A DNA stretch of 37,248 nt from Acetobacteraceae bacterium (lineage in GTDB: Bacteria; Pseudomonadota; Alphaproteobacteria; Acetobacterales; Acetobacteraceae), in the NCBI GenBank assembly GCA_003164135.1, contig PLSD01000055.1, positions 1 through 37,248 of the forward strand, in the 5' to 3' direction. Positions 15,253 through 24,194 of this stretch are shown here, piece after piece (the first letter of the stretch is position 1; every line of letters begins with the position of its first letter). Both the position numbers and the translations under genes were made by a program. The notes under the pieces are model-generated. The model had not been told where the DNA came from, searched no databases, and was given only the letters and a program-made list of their open reading frames with translations.

Positions 15253-16013
15253 ACCGGCTTCTGGAACGCCTAGCGCCCTTCGTGTTCGGCTTGCTCGCCC
15301 TGGGCCTGTGGCAAGGCACCGTCTGGGCGCTGGCCGTGCCGGTTTACGTCGTGCCCGGCCCCATCGCCATTTTTGACGCCTACCTAAGCGACTACAGCGT
15401 CCTCAACCCGGCCCTGCTTTCCACCCTCACCGTCACGTTCACCGCACTCCTCGCCGCCACCATTCTCGGCGTATTCCTGGCGGTGGCCATGGCCGCCAGC
15501 TCGCTGTTCCGCGCCGCCATCCAACCCTGGGCGGTTATTTTGCAGGTCACCCCCGTGGTCGCCATCGCGCCGCTGATCATCATCTGGGTCAACCAGCCCT
15601 TCGTAGCACTGGTGGTCTGCGCCACCATCGTGGCCTTCTTCCCCATCCTCTCCAACACCGCCGCCGGGCTGGCGGCCACGCCCACGGAACTGCTGGACCT
15701 CTTCCGCCTCAACGGCGCCACCCGCTGGCAAATCCTGTTCCTGCTCCGCCTGCCCTCGGCCCTGCCCAACTTCCTCACCGGCCTGCGTGTCTCCGGCACC
15801 TTGGCGCTGGTCGGCGCTGTGGTCGCCGAATTCGTCGCCGGCTCCGGCGGGTTTGCCTCTGGCCTCGCCTACCGCATTATCGAGGCCAGCTACCGGCTGG
15901 AAATCCCGCGCATGTTCGCGGCCCTGGTCCTGCTCGGGATCAGCGGCATCGTCATCTACGCCGCCCTGGGGCTGCTGGAGCATTTTCTGCTCCGCAAGCG
16001 CGACACGGCTTGA
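15249..16013 (+). CDS. Importer permease of the SsuC/TauC/ThiX type
   Basis: A 254-residue inner-membrane permease with about six hydrophobic spans. The EAA-type cytoplasmic loop that contacts the ATPase is visible as ELLDLFRLNGATRWQILFLL, followed by LPSALPNFLTGLRVS. It is the membrane component for the two proteins encoded just upstream. The start overlaps the ATPase stop by 4 nt; an in-frame extension to 15033 runs through the ATPase gene and is a shadow. Confidence 0.92.
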   Translation: MNRLLERLAPFVFGLLALGLWQGTVWALAVPVYVVPGPIAIFDAYLSDYSVLNPALLSTLTVTFTALLAATILGVFLAVAMAASSLFRAAIQPWAVILQVTPVVAIAPLIIIWVNQPFVALVVCATIVAFFPILSNTAAGLAATPTELLDLFRLNGATRWQILFLLRLPSALPNFLTGLRVSGTLALVGAVVAEFVAGSGGFASGLAYRIIEASYRLEIPRMFAALVLLGISGIVIYAALGLLEHFLLRKRDTA

Positions 16014-16059
16014 AATTGCGCCACCATTCTGCGACCTTCCGCCCACATTGGAGACCGAT

Positions 16060-16266
16060 ATGACCGCAAGCACACCCAAAGAACTCAGCAAAGGCAAGCT
16101 CACCTACGAACAGGAGCGCGCCAAAAAAGCCGGAAAATCCCTCGACGAATGGCTGAAACACAAAGCCAAAACCGCCGCCGAGGAAGCCAAAAAAGCCGCG
16201 CCCAAGCCCGTGAAAAAACCCGGCCTCATCAGCCGCCTGCTCGATAAGGCCCACAAGCCCCTGTAA
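16060..16266 (+). CDS. Small lysine/alanine-rich protein (68 aa)
   Basis: A 68-residue, strongly basic protein (TYEQERAKKAGKSLDEWLKH, then KAKTAAEEAKKAAPKPVKKP and a short amphipathic end GLISRLLDKAHKPL). GGAGA lies about 5 nt before ATG 16060. The composition recalls small nucleic-acid-associated or histone-H1-like tails, but no family is recognised. It follows the permease by 46 nt in the same direction and is followed by a hairpin cluster. Confidence 0.6.
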   Translation: MTASTPKELSKGKLTYEQERAKKAGKSLDEWLKHKAKTAAEEAKKAAPKPVKKPGLISRLLDKAHKPL

Positions 16267-16297
16267 TGACGAGGTTGGCGGGGGTTAGTGAGTACGG

Positions 16298-16481
16298 CCA
16301 AGGGGCTCTGCCCCTTGGATCCCCGCCAAAGGCTCGCCTTTGGAATCCCTTAACCAAGGTTTCTGAGAGGGGCTCGCCGCACGGGACTTGGAGAGGCTCG
16401 GGCGAGCCCCTCTCAGAAACCTTATTTACGCGTTCGAAGGGCGCGGCCCTTCGTTGGGGGCCAGGGGGCAAAGCCCCATGG
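16298..16481. repeat. Cluster of five hairpins including a 23-bp perfect inverted repeat
   Basis: In order: a 9-bp stem CCAAGGGGC (16298-16318); an 8-bp stem CCAAAGGC (16326-16343); a perfect 23-bp inverted repeat pairing 16356-16378 with 16401-16423 around a 22-nt loop; an 8-bp stem CGAAGGGC (16435-16453); and an imperfect stem CCAGGGGGC-AAA-GCCCC (16461-16481). The last one recurs in a more perfect form at 34177-34197. The whole stretch is non-coding and lies between convergent genes. It looks like a block of GC-rich palindromic repeats of the kind scattered through acetic-acid-bacterial genomes; that family placement is from memory of style only. Confidence 0.75.
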
Positions 16482-16531
16482 CCTTACTCTCCTACCTCCA
16501 CCAGCCTCGTCATCACCGGCTTGCGGGCCTT

Positions 16532-16571
16532 GAATCAAAAAGGGCAGACCGAGGTCTGCCCTTTTTGATTC
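16532..16571. terminator. Strong bidirectional intrinsic terminator downstream of rplQ
   Basis: A perfect 19-bp stem (GAATCAAAAAGGGCAGACC with its complement) closed by a 2-nt loop. The A-run on one arm becomes a T-run on the other, so both strands read as a GC stem followed by TTTTT. It lies 16 nt beyond the rplQ stop (minus strand) and closes the ribosomal-protein cluster. On the plus strand it ends transcription from the importer side. Confidence 0.92.
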
Positions 16572-16586
16572 GCATAAAAGCGGATT

Positions 16587-17012
16587 TTACTCTGCGTCGT
16601 CTTCGGCCGTGGCGGCTTCCGGGCGCGGGCCGCTATCTTTGCCCTTGGCGGAAACGTCGCGGTCGATGAGTTCGATCACGGCCATGTCGGCGGCATCACC
16701 ATGGCGCATACCGGCCTTCAGCACGCGGGTATAGCCACCGGCGCGGGTTTTGTAGCGGGTTGCCAGTGCGTCAAACAGCTTGGCGACGATGCTTTCGTCA
16801 CGCAGCTGATTGAAGGCCTGGCGCTTGGCGTGCAGATCGCCGCGCTTGCCCAGCGTGATCAGCTTTTCGGCCACCGGGCGCAGTTCCTTGGCTTTCGGCA
16901 AGGTCGTGGTGATCTGCTCATGTTTAATGAGAGCGACGGCCATGTTTCTGAACATGGCAAGCCGATGGGAGGAGGTGACGCCGAGTTTTCGACCGCTGAG
17001 ACCGTGACGCAT
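16587..17012 (-). CDS. rplQ: 50S ribosomal protein L17
   Basis: bL17 binds 23S rRNA near the exit tunnel. The 141 residues open with the invariant [17 protein letters not shown], and the core ends in VIELIDRDV; the acidic C-terminal tail beyond that (ending ATAEDDAE) is the variable part. It is the last gene of the cluster, 23 nt after rpoA, and the terminator at 16532-16571 follows directly. Confidence 0.98.
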   Translation of the reverse strand: MRHGLSGRKLGVTSSHRLAMFRNMAVALIKHEQITTTLPKAKELRPVAEKLITLGKRGDLHAKRQAFNQLRDESIVAKLFDALATRYKTRAGGYTRVLKAGMRHGDAADMAVIELIDRDVSAKGKDSGPRPEAATAEDDAE

Positions 17013-17035
17013 GGTAAATTTTCCTGTTTAGGCTT

Positions 17036-18073
17036 TTAGAAGGGTTGGTCGGAACGCTTGGCCAGTTCCTCGATATTCTCGGGCGGCCAGTCGGTCACGG
17101 TCATGCCAAGGGACAACCCCATGACGGTCAACACTTCCTTGATTTCGTTCAGAGACTTGCGGCCAAAATTCGGCGTCCGCAGCATTTCCTGTTCGCTCTT
17201 CTGCACCAGATCGCCAATGTAAACGATGTTATCGTTCTTCAGGCAGTTGGCGCTACGCACAGAAAGCTCCAGCTCGTCGACCTTACGCAGCAGGTTGGCG
17301 TTGAAGGGCAGCTCAATCCGCGGTTCCTCGGCGCGCAGGCGCTGGGGTTCCTCGAAGTTCACGAACATGCCGAGCTGATCTTGCAGGATACGCGCCGCCA
17401 GGGCCACGGAATCTTCCGGGGTGATGGCGCCGTTGGTTTCCACTTGCAGGATCAGCTTGTCATAGTCGGTGACCTGACCAACGCGGGTCTGTTCCACGCG
17501 GTAGGAAACGCGGCGCACCGGCGAGTAGATCGCATCGATGGGGATCAATCCGATCGGCGCGTCTTCAGGGCGGTTCGCGGAAGCGGCTTCGTAGCCACGG
17601 CCGGCGCCGACGGTGAATTCCATACCGAGCGAAGCGCCGTCATCGAGCGTGCACAGCACCAAGTCCGGGTTCATGATTTCGATGTCATGGCCAGACTGGA
17701 TCTGCCCGGCTTTCACTTCGCCAGGGCCGGTCGCGGTCAGCACCATGCGCTTGGGCCCCTCACCATGCATGCGCACAGCAAGTTGCTTGATGTTCAGCAC
17801 GATGTCGGTCACGTCTTCCCGCACGCCAACCAGCGTGGAGAATTCATGCAGCACGCCATCAATGCGCACCGCCGTAACCGCAGCACCCTGCAGCGACGAC
17901 AGCAATATCCGGCGCAGCGAGTTGCCCAGGGTCATGCCAAAGCCGCGCTCCAGCGGTTCGGCGACAATGGTGGCCACACGGCCGGCATCGGAACCAAACT
18001 CGATATCGAGATGCTCCGGCTTGATCAGCATTTGCCAATTGCGTTGCAGCGACAAATTCGATTCTTTCAACAT
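17036..18073 (-). CDS. rpoA: RNA polymerase alpha subunit
   Basis: The alpha subunit nucleates RNA polymerase assembly through its N-terminal dimerisation domain (about residues 1-235; [21 protein letters not shown] is conserved). Its C-terminal domain (about 255-330; [17 protein letters not shown] and [13 protein letters not shown]) contacts UP elements and activators. At 345 residues it is full length for an alphaproteobacterium. GGAGGG lies 4 nt before the ATG at 18073. It is 61 nt after rpsK, the usual alpha-operon position; rpsD, which joins this operon in enterobacteria, is absent. Confidence 0.98.
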   Translation of the reverse strand: MLKESNLSLQRNWQMLIKPEHLDIEFGSDAGRVATIVAEPLERGFGMTLGNSLRRILLSSLQGAAVTAVRIDGVLHEFSTLVGVREDVTDIVLNIKQLAVRMHGEGPKRMVLTATGPGEVKAGQIQSGHDIEIMNPDLVLCTLDDGASLGMEFTVGAGRGYEAASANRPEDAPIGLIPIDAIYSPVRRVSYRVEQTRVGQVTDYDKLILQVETNGAITPEDSVALAARILQDQLGMFVNFEEPQRLRAEEPRIELPFNANLLRKVDELELSVRSANCLKNDNIVYIGDLVQKSEQEMLRTPNFGRKSLNEIKEVLTVMGLSLGMTVTDWPPENIEELAKRSDQPF

Positions 18074-18134
18074 TCAACCCTCCGGCCCGGTGGCGGAAAC
18101 CCGCCTTGGGCCTTAACCAAAATTCAGTTCCGGC

Positions 18135-18524
18135 TCAGACGCGGCGGCGCTTGCGCGGCCGGCAGCCATTGTGCGGAATCGGTGTAAGATCGCGAATGGC
18201 GGAAATCTGAAAGCCCACGGTCTGCAGGGCGCGGAGCGCGCTTTCACGTCCCGAACCCGGGCCGCTCACTTCGATCTCCAGCATTTCCATGCCGTGCTCG
18301 CGAGCCTTGCGGCCAGCATCCTCGGCAGCCACCTGGGCGGCGTACGGGGTGGATTTGCGGCTGCCTTTAAAACCCTGGCTACCCGCCGTCGACCAGGCAA
18401 TGGTGTTGCCCTGCGCGTCGGTGATGTTGACCATGGTGTTATTGAAGCTGGCGAGAACGTGCGCAACACCAGAGATGATGTTCTTGCGTTCTTTCTTGCG
18501 GGGGCGTGAGGCGGGCTTCGCCAT
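18135..18524 (-). CDS. rpsK: 30S ribosomal protein S11
   Basis: uS11 sits on the platform of the small subunit near the mRNA exit and the Shine-Dalgarno helix. The 129 residues contain [41 protein letters not shown] spacing, and end with the invariant [13 protein letters not shown]. It lies 39 nt after rpsM and is part of the unit started by the promoter at 19003-19030. Confidence 0.98.
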   Translation of the reverse strand: MAKPASRPRKKERKNIISGVAHVLASFNNTMVNITDAQGNTIAWSTAGSQGFKGSRKSTPYAAQVAAEDAGRKAREHGMEMLEIEVSGPGSGRESALRALQTVGFQISAIRDLTPIPHNGCRPRKRRRV

Positions 18525-18563
18525 ATCGGTATTCCTGTAACTGCTGACGGGATGGGCGAAAGA

Positions 18564-18941
18564 TTATTTCGTGACTTTTTTCTTGCCGGCGATCGCCACG
18601 GCCTTGCCCTTGCGGGTACGGGCATTGGTGTGGGTACGCTGGCCGCGAACCGGCAGGCCCTTACGGTGGCGCAGGCCGCGGTAGCAGCCGAGGTCAATCA
18701 GGCGCTTGATGTTCATCGCGTTCTCGCGGCGCAGATCGCCCTCGACGCGGTAATCTCTGTCGATCAGCTCGCGCAGACGCAGGATCTCGTCTTCGGAGAG
18801 CTGGTTGACCCGGCGCTCCTCGGGGATGGCCAACGCTGTGCAAATGTCACGAGCCTTCACCGGGCCGATGCCATAGATATAACGAAGGCTGATCAAAACA
18901 CGCTTATTCGTGGGAATGTTAACGCCGGCAATACGCGCCAC
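18564..18941 (-). CDS. rpsM: 30S ribosomal protein S13
   Basis: uS13 forms bridges to the large subunit and its tail reaches the P-site tRNA. The 125 residues begin [15 protein letters not shown], include the helix-hairpin-helix region [14 protein letters not shown], and end in the basic tail [18 protein letters not shown]. It follows adk after a 136-nt gap that holds its own promoter and a leader hairpin, so it can be transcribed separately from the spc genes. Confidence 0.98.
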   Translation of the reverse strand: MARIAGVNIPTNKRVLISLRYIYGIGPVKARDICTALAIPEERRVNQLSEDEILRLRELIDRDYRVEGDLRRENAMNIKRLIDLGCYRGLRHRKGLPVRGQRTHTNARTRKGKAVAIAGKKKVTK

Positions 18942-18969
18942 GTGGTCTCTCCTGAGGTCATAACAAGTT

Positions 18970-18994
18970 GCGGCGCCCCGATCGGAGGCGCCGC
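18970..18994 (-). promoter_or_regulatory. Leader hairpin upstream of rpsM
   Basis: A perfect 8-bp stem GCGGCGCC/GGCGCCGC with a 9-nt loop. The predicted transcription start of the promoter at 19003-19030 is about 18996, which would place this hairpin at the very 5' end of the rpsM mRNA. It may protect the message from 5' decay or bind a ribosomal protein as an autoregulatory site; the sequence does not decide between these. Confidence 0.5.
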
Positions 18995-19002
18995 GAAAGC
19001 GG

Positions 19003-19030
19003 GTTATAGCGCCCGCCCGATGAGAGTCAA
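19003..19030 (-). promoter_or_regulatory. Sigma70-type promoter of the rpsM-rpsK-rpoA-rplQ unit
   Basis: On the minus strand TTGACT (19025-19030) and TATAAC (19003-19008) are separated by 16 bp. Both hexamers match the housekeeping consensus at five of six positions. It sits in the 136-nt gap between adk and rpsM and would start RNA about 55 nt before the rpsM ATG. This is the clearest promoter in the window. Confidence 0.75.
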
Positions 19031-19077
19031 CGATGAACTATCAATTTTTCGTGATCAGATCGGGCAGCACCAACATT

Positions 19078-19743
19078 TTAGGCCGCGGTTACGCCAATTT
19101 TGCGTAAAACCGCTTCGATTTGAGCCTGGACTTCGTCCATCTCAGCCATGCCATCAACCGAATAGAGCCGGCCTTGGGCTTGGTAATAGGGGAGAATCGG
19201 CGCCGTCTGGACGTTGTAGGCATCCAGCCTGGCATGCACGGTCTCGGCTTTGTCGTCCGGGCGGCGGGTAAACTCAGTCCCGCCACAGGTATCGCAAACG
19301 CCTTCCTTTTTGGGCTTGCGGAAGGTGTCGTGGTAACCCGCACCGCATTTGGCGCAGGTGAACCGCCCGCTGATCCGCTCGACCAGCACGGCCTCGTCCA
19401 CTTTCAACTCAATCACCGCGTCCAGGTCCACCGCGGTCTCATGCAGCAGTCTATCCAGCGCCTCGGCCTGCGGCACAGTGCGGGGGAAGCCGTCCAGAAT
19501 GAAACCTTTGGCGCAATCGGGGCGGGAAATCCGCTCGCCGATCATCCGAATGATCAGATCGTCGGAAACCAGGCCGCCGGCATCCATGATGCCCTTGGCC
19601 TCAAGCCCGATCGGCGTACCGGCCTTCACCTCGGCGCGCAGCATGTCTCCAGTGGAGATCTGCGCCACGCCGTAGCGGGTTTCCAGAAACTTCGATTGGG
19701 TTCCTTTGCCAGCCCCGGGCGGCCCAAGCAGAATCAGTTCCAC
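19078..19743 (-). CDS. adk: Adenylate kinase with zinc-binding lid
   Basis: It catalyses ATP + AMP to 2 ADP and so balances adenylate pools. The 221 residues show P-loop GPPGAGKGTQ (7-16), the AMP-binding region ISTGDMLRAEV, and FILDGFPRT (about 81-89). The long-form lid carries four cysteines (C130, C133, C150, C153) in two C-x2-C pairs, so the lid probably binds structural zinc. It lies 11 nt after secY, the common alphaproteobacterial and Gram-positive arrangement, and 136 nt before rpsM. Confidence 0.97.
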   Translation of the reverse strand: MELILLGPPGAGKGTQSKFLETRYGVAQISTGDMLRAEVKAGTPIGLEAKGIMDAGGLVSDDLIIRMIGERISRPDCAKGFILDGFPRTVPQAEALDRLLHETAVDLDAVIELKVDEAVLVERISGRFTCAKCGAGYHDTFRKPKKEGVCDTCGGTEFTRRPDDKAETVHARLDAYNVQTAPILPYYQAQGRLYSVDGMAEMDEVQAQIEAVLRKIGVTAA

Positions 19744-19754
19744 AGTCTACTCCC

Positions 19755-21092
19755 CTATTTCCGGCTCTTGCCGCGGTTTTTCCGAATCAAACCCTCATAC
19801 TGGTGCGCCAGCAGGTGCGACTGCACCTGCGATACCGTATCCATGGTCACGGACACAATAATCAGTAGCGACGTACCACCGAAATAGAACGGCAGGCTGT
19901 AGTTACTGAGAACGAAATCCGGCAGCAGGCAAACCACGGTCAGGTACACAGCACCAATCGCAGTCAAACGTGTCAGTACCGTGTCGAAATACTTCGCCGT
20001 GTTCGCGCCAGGGCGGATGCCAGGAATAAAGCCACCGTTCTTCTTTAAATTCTCGGCCGTATCTTCCGGGTTGAACGAAATCGCCGCCCAGACAAAGGCA
20101 AACACCGTAATCAAGGTCGCGAACAGCAGCATATAGAGCGGCTGCCCACGGGAGAGCAGATGCGCCGTGGTCTGCAGCCACGCCGGCCCACCCTTGGAAA
20201 AACCAATGAAGGTGGCTGGGATTACCAGCAGCGAACTGGCGAAAATCGGCGGCATCACGCCCGAGACGTTGACCTTCAGCGGTATATGGGTCGATTCGCC
20301 ACCGGTCATGCGCTGCCCGGATTGCCGCTTGGGATACTGCACCAGAATCCGGCGCTGCGCCCGCTCCATGAACACAATGAAAGCGAACAGCGCCACGCCA
20401 ACCACAAAGAAGCAGATAATAAACAGTGTGGAGAGAGCGCCGGTCGACCCCAGTTCCAGGATATTGGCAATGGCTACCGGCATGTTGGCGACGATACCGG
20501 CGAAAATGATCAGACTCGCACCAGTCCCAATGCCGCGCGAGGTGATCTGCTCACCCAGCCACATGACGAACATGGTGCCGCCGACCAGCGTGATCACCGC
20601 CGTGAAGATGAAGAAGAACCCAGGGTCGATCACCGCCGGCCCGAGCGCGGTTTTCACCCGCTCCAGGCTCATGGAAATGCCGTAAGCCTGCACACCCGCA
20701 ATAAGCACCGTGAGGTAGCGCGTATACTGGGTGATTTTCATCCGGCCCGAGTCGCCCTCTTTCTTCAGGGCCTCCAAGGCGGGAATCGTCGAGGTCATCA
20801 GCTGGATGATGATGCTGGCACTGATATAAGGCAGAATGTTCAGCGCGAAGATCGTCATACGGCCGAGCGCGCCGCCGGTGAACATGTTGAACATGCCCAG
20901 AATGCCGCTGCCGTTCTGCGTCATCAGATGCGCCATCACGGTCGCATCCACGCCCGGCACGGGAATATATGTACCAAGACGGAACACAATGAGGGCGCCC
21001 AAGGTAAACCAGATGCGTTTGCGCAGGTCCGTTGCCTTGCCAAAAGCGCCAAGGTTGAGGTTTGCTGCCATCTGTTCTGCGGCCGATGCCAT
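19755..21092 (-). CDS. secY: Protein translocase subunit SecY
   Basis: The channel-forming subunit of the SecYEG translocon in the inner membrane, 445 residues with ten expected membrane spans. Conserved pieces include RIWFTLGALIVFRLGTYIPVPGVD (first span and periplasmic loop), SASIIIQLMTSTIPALE, and the cytoplasmic loops with KREGDSG-like KKEGDSGRMKI and PGIRPGANTAKYFD. It lies 112 nt after rplO; a terminator-like hairpin in that gap ends 24 nt before the ATG, so its expression may be set apart from the ribosomal proteins. Confidence 0.98.
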   Translation of the reverse strand: MASAAEQMAANLNLGAFGKATDLRKRIWFTLGALIVFRLGTYIPVPGVDATVMAHLMTQNGSGILGMFNMFTGGALGRMTIFALNILPYISASIIIQLMTSTIPALEALKKEGDSGRMKITQYTRYLTVLIAGVQAYGISMSLERVKTALGPAVIDPGFFFIFTAVITLVGGTMFVMWLGEQITSRGIGTGASLIIFAGIVANMPVAIANILELGSTGALSTLFIICFFVVGVALFAFIVFMERAQRRILVQYPKRQSGQRMTGGESTHIPLKVNVSGVMPPIFASSLLVIPATFIGFSKGGPAWLQTTAHLLSRGQPLYMLLFATLITVFAFVWAAISFNPEDTAENLKKNGGFIPGIRPGANTAKYFDTVLTRLTAIGAVYLTVVCLLPDFVLSNYSLPFYFGGTSLLIIVSVTMDTVSQVQSHLLAHQYEGLIRKNRGKSRK

Positions 21093-21115
21093 GCGTAATC
21101 CTTCTAAATCGCAAA

Positions 21116-21159
21116 AACGGCGCTTGGCCTAAGGCTTCGTGCCACGGCCAAGCGCCGTT
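21116..21159 (-). terminator. Terminator-like hairpin between rplO and secY
   Basis: On the minus strand a 14-bp perfect stem (AACGGCGCTTGGCC with its complement, 16-nt loop) runs straight into TTTTT, the pattern of an intrinsic terminator or attenuator. A second short palindrome, GCCGGATA-T-TATCCGGC (21175-21191), lies between it and the rplO stop. secY starts 24 nt beyond the stem, so read-through or a local promoter is needed for secY; no good promoter is visible in the short remaining space. Confidence 0.75.
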
Positions 21160-21204
21160 ACTCAGCGCTATTGTGCCGGATATTATCCGGCGGAGGCAAG
21201 AGGC

Positions 21205-21690
21205 TTAGGCTGCGTCGGCTTGCGCCTTCGCCACCAGCGTCTTCACACTGCCGCCAGCCTGTTCAACTGCGGCAACCGCCGCCGCCGAAGCGCCGGAGAC
21301 TTCGATGGTGATGGCGCGGGTAATCGTGCCCTTCGCCAGCAGGCGAACGCCATCAACCTTGCCCAGACGGACCAGACCGGCGTCGCGCAGCGCGGCTTCG
21401 GTGATCGGCTGTGCAGCATCCAGCTTGCCGGCTTCAAAAGCGGCATCCAGCGTACCCAGGTTCAGCGGCGCGTATTCCTTGCGGTTTACGTTGTTAAAGC
21501 CCCGCTTGGGCAACCGGCGATAGATCGGCAGCTGACCGCCTTCAAAGCCGTTCAGGGACACGCCTTCACGCGCCTTCTGGCCTTTAACACCCTTACCGGA
21601 GGTCTTACCCTTGCCGGAGCCGATGCCACGACCGAGCCGCTTGGACTTCAGGCGTGCGCCGGGATTGTCGCGAATTTCATTAAGTTTCAT
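21205..21690 (-). CDS. rplO: 50S ribosomal protein L15
   Basis: uL15 is a late-assembling 23S rRNA-binding protein. The 161 residues begin [22 protein letters not shown], continue with the basic Gly-rich tail [20 protein letters not shown] and the motif [19 protein letters not shown] chose ATG 21690 over the in-frame TTG at 21696 because CAGG lies 7 nt before the ATG. It is 12 nt after rpmD. The hairpins that follow mark a break before secY. Confidence 0.98.
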   Translation of the reverse strand: MKLNEIRDNPGARLKSKRLGRGIGSGKGKTSGKGVKGQKAREGVSLNGFEGGQLPIYRRLPKRGFNNVNRKEYAPLNLGTLDAAFEAGKLDAAQPITEAALRDAGLVRLGKVDGVRLLAKGTITRAITIEVSGASAAAVAAVEQAGGSVKTLVAKAQADAA

Positions 21691-21702
21691 GATCAACCTG
21701 GC

Positions 21703-21891
21703 TTAAGCCAGCTCCTCCACCTTCAGCAGATGCGCAACCTTGCGCACCATGCCGCGAATTTCCGGCGTGCCGTTCAGCTCCACAACCTTGCTGATCTTGT
21801 TCAGACCCAGCCCGATCAGTGTCGCCTGCTGCCCCGGCTTCTGGCCGTTGCCCGACGCGATCTGCGTAACGCGGATTTTGTTCTCAGACAT
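21703..21891 (-). CDS. rpmD: 50S ribosomal protein L30
   Basis: uL30, 62 residues, with the single ferredoxin-like unit [20 protein letters not shown], then [23 protein letters not shown]. The start ATG 21891 lies within the end of rpsE (8-nt overlap), so it is translated by coupling. A longer in-frame ORF to 21987 is only overlap with rpsE. Its presence is worth noting because rpmD is missing from some bacterial lineages. Confidence 0.97.
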   Translation of the reverse strand: MSENKIRVTQIASGNGQKPGQQATLIGLGLNKISKVVELNGTPEIRGMVRKVAHLLKVEELA

Positions 21892-22483
21892 CGCTTGCCT
21901 CCACCGGAACTTCCTTGGCGGTCGTACCGTAAAGATCAGCCACCTTCTTGCCGCGGCGCGTGGCCACGAGGCGGGGGCTGGTGACATTGGCGAGAGCGGC
22001 GAACGTCGCCTTCACCATATTATGCGGGTTCCGGCTACCGAGTGACTTCGCCACCACGTCGCCAATCCCCAGCGTCTCGAACACAGCGCGCAGCGGGCCG
22101 CCGGCAATGATGCCAGTACCAGCCGGAGCCGCGCGGATGACCACATCACCGGCGCCGAACGTGCCACGAATGTCGTGGTGCAGCGTGCGGCCTTCCTTCA
22201 TGGGAACGCGGATCATGGTCTTCTTGGCGCGTTCGGTTGCCTTGCGGATCGCTTCGGGAACTTCACGAGCCTTGCCGGCGCCATAGCCAACGCGGCCCTT
22301 CTGGTCACCAACCACCACGAGTGCGGCAAAAGCGAAACGACGGCCGCCCTTAACCACTTTCGCAACGCGGTTGATGGTTACCAGCTTGTCGACCAGCTCA
22401 TCACCGGTCTCCCGGTCGCGCTCGCGTTCACGCTCACGGCCTCTGCCGCCGCCGCTTCCGCCTTCACGTGCTTCACGTGCCAT
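21884..22483 (-). CDS. rpsE: 30S ribosomal protein S5
   Basis: uS5 lines the mRNA entry channel and helps decoding accuracy. The 199 residues carry a Gly/Arg/Glu-rich N-terminal extension (about 1-28, with [12 protein letters not shown]), then the double-stranded-RNA-binding fold [20 protein letters not shown] and the C-terminal domain with [22 protein letters not shown] chose ATG 22483, 9 nt after GGAG; an in-frame TTG lies 6 nt upstream. It overlaps rpmD by 8 nt. Confidence 0.98.
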   Translation of the reverse strand: MAREAREGGSGGGRGRERERERDRETGDELVDKLVTINRVAKVVKGGRRFAFAALVVVGDQKGRVGYGAGKAREVPEAIRKATERAKKTMIRVPMKEGRTLHHDIRGTFGAGDVVIRAAPAGTGIIAGGPLRAVFETLGIGDVVAKSLGSRNPHNMVKATFAALANVTSPRLVATRRGKKVADLYGTTAKEVPVEASDV

Positions 22484-22495
22484 TGCCAAATGCTC

Positions 22496-22858
22496 CTAGA
22501 AGTCGAGGCCGCCCTCGCGGGCCGCCTCTGCCAGGGCTTTCACCCGGCCATGATAGAGATAAGAACCGCGGTCGAACACGACGGCGATAATACCGGCCGC
22601 TTTGGAACGCTCGGCAATCAACTTACCAACAGCGGTCGCCGCATCCTTGTCCGCACCGGTCTTCAACGCTGCCTTCAGATCCTTATCCAGGGTCGAAGCG
22701 GCGGCGACTGTCTTACCAGCCGCATCGTCGATGATCTGCGCATAGATGTGCTTGCCGGAACGGAAAACCGACAAACGCGGGCGTCCAGTGGACTTCTGCC
22801 GAAGCTGATAGCGAAGACGGGCGCGGCGGCGCGTCTGCAATGAAAGATTTGTCGACAT
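22496..22858 (-). CDS. rplR: 50S ribosomal protein L18
   Basis: uL18 binds 5S rRNA in the central protuberance together with L5. The 120 residues have the basic N-terminus [12 protein letters not shown], then [20 protein letters not shown] and a C-terminal [24 protein letters not shown]. Its ATG shares one base with the rplF stop (TAATG). Confidence 0.98.
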   Translation of the reverse strand: MSTNLSLQTRRRARLRYQLRQKSTGRPRLSVFRSGKHIYAQIIDDAAGKTVAAASTLDKDLKAALKTGADKDAATAVGKLIAERSKAAGIIAVVFDRGSYLYHGRVKALAEAAREGGLDF

Positions 22859-23391
22859 TACTTCTTCTTACCCTCTTTCCGGCGGATCGCTTCGCCCTCA
22901 AACTTCACGCCCTTGCCCTTATAGGGCTCAGGCGGACGGTATGAGCGCAGTTCAGCGCAAACCTGACCAACCTGGCGCTTATCCATACCCTCGATCTTGA
23001 TCAGGGTTGGCTTTTCGCAGGTGACTTTAATGCCCGACGGGATCGCATAGACCACGTCGTGCGAGAAGCCGAGATTGACGACCAGGTTCGTGCCCTGAAC
23101 GGCGGCGCGGTAACCAGTGCCGGTGATCTCAAGCGTCTTCGCGTAGCCGACCGACACGCCCTTCACCAGATTGGCGATATTGGCGCGGGTCGTGCCCCAC
23201 ATCATACGGGCGGCGGCTTCCTTGGTCTTCGGCGCAACCGAAACCTTGTTGCCGTCGATCGTGGTCTCGACCTTGTCGGTCAGCGAGAGCGAAAGTTCGC
23301 CCAGCTTGCCCTTGGCCGTAAGAATGTTGCCGGCCAGCGCCACGGTGACGCCAGCGGGAAGTTCTACGGGATATTTGCCAACGCGTGACAT
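22858..23391 (-). CDS. rplF: 50S ribosomal protein L6
   Basis: uL6 lies near the factor-binding centre of the large subunit. The 177 residues show the two tandem domains of the family: [17 protein letters not shown] opens the first, and the second ends with the signature [23 protein letters not shown]. It is 14 nt after rpsH. Confidence 0.98.
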   Translation of the reverse strand: MSRVGKYPVELPAGVTVALAGNILTAKGKLGELSLSLTDKVETTIDGNKVSVAPKTKEAAARMMWGTTRANIANLVKGVSVGYAKTLEITGTGYRAAVQGTNLVVNLGFSHDVVYAIPSGIKVTCEKPTLIKIEGMDKRQVGQVCAELRSYRPPEPYKGKGVKFEGEAIRRKEGKKK

Positions 23392-23405
23392 ATCTTGCTC
23401 TCCCC

Positions 23406-23804
23406 TTAAAAGACGCGGCAGAGAACTTCGCCGCCAACATTGGCGGCGCGGGCTTCCACATCGCTCATCACGCCACGCGGCGTGGAGAGGATGGAAACAC
23501 CGAGACCTGAATACACGCGCGGCAGTTCCTTGATCTTGGAATAAACGCGGCGGCCGGGGCGCGACACGCGGTTAATTTCTTTGATCACCGGCTGGCCTTC
23601 GCTGTACTTCAGCTCGATGCGCAGCTGGGCAATGCCAGGGCGCAGCTCTTCACGGGTAAACCCGCGAATGAAGCCTTCGCGCTTCAACACGTCCAGGACG
23701 TCGGCACGCAGGTTGGAGGCCGGCGCCACGCACATGGTGAGGCGCGCATGCTGCGCATTACGAATACGGGTGAGCATATCACCCAACGGATCGGACATCG
23801 ACAT
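23406..23804 (-). CDS. rpsH: 30S ribosomal protein S8
   Basis: uS8 binds helix 21 of 16S rRNA early in assembly; in enterobacteria it also represses the spc operon by binding near the L5 start. The 132 residues begin [18 protein letters not shown] and end with the signature [24 protein letters not shown] related repressor hairpin before rplE is possible here, because the 69-nt rpsN-rplE gap contains TGGAAAA paired with TTTTCCA (24152-24174), but that link is speculative. Confidence 0.98.
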   Translation of the reverse strand: MSMSDPLGDMLTRIRNAQHARLTMCVAPASNLRADVLDVLKREGFIRGFTREELRPGIAQLRIELKYSEGQPVIKEINRVSRPGRRVYSKIKELPRVYSGLGVSILSTPRGVMSDVEARAANVGGEVLCRVF

Positions 23805-23819
23805 TGGTTTGCCCTTTCC

Positions 23820-24125
23820 TTACCAGCTGGCTTTTGTAACGCCGGGGATCTGTCCCTGGCTCGCCAGATCGCGGAAAGCGATACGGCAAAGTTTGAATTT
23901 ACGGTAGTTGCCGCGCGAACGGCCGGTCAGCTCACAGCGTAGGCGGACGCGAACCTTCGCGCCATTGCGCGGTAGCTCGGCCAGCTTGATGCTCGCCTCA
24001 AAACGATCTTCCACTGGCAGAGTCCGATCCATGATCGTCTCTTTCAGCGCGGCGCGCTTGCCCTTGTCGCGGGCGGCCATGCGCTCACGCTTTCCATTTC
24101 GGTTGACCTGCGATGTCTTAGCCAT
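23820..24125 (-). CDS. rpsN: 30S ribosomal protein S14, zinc-less form
   Basis: uS14 belongs to the 3' domain of the small subunit. The 101-residue form has single cysteines only (RLRCELTGR and FKLCRIAF), not the two C-x2-C pairs of the short zinc form, so it is the C-minus, zinc-independent type typical of alphaproteobacteria. The C-terminal signature RNYRKF-like [17 protein letters not shown] is clear. The 69-nt gap between rplE and rpsN is the largest within the spc block before secY. Confidence 0.98.
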   Translation of the reverse strand: MAKTSQVNRNGKRERMAARDKGKRAALKETIMDRTLPVEDRFEASIKLAELPRNGAKVRVRLRCELTGRSRGNYRKFKLCRIAFRDLASQGQIPGVTKASW

Positions 24126-24194
24126 ATTTTTGCAACCCCTCCGGAACCTGCTGGAAAAACCCAGCCGTTTTCCAAAACTCTAAAAAGCCGACGT

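Noticed and set aside
24152..24174. S8-type repressor site between rpsN and rplE
   Set aside because: A 7-bp stem exists, but the conserved S8-binding internal loop could not be matched, so it is not listed as a feature.
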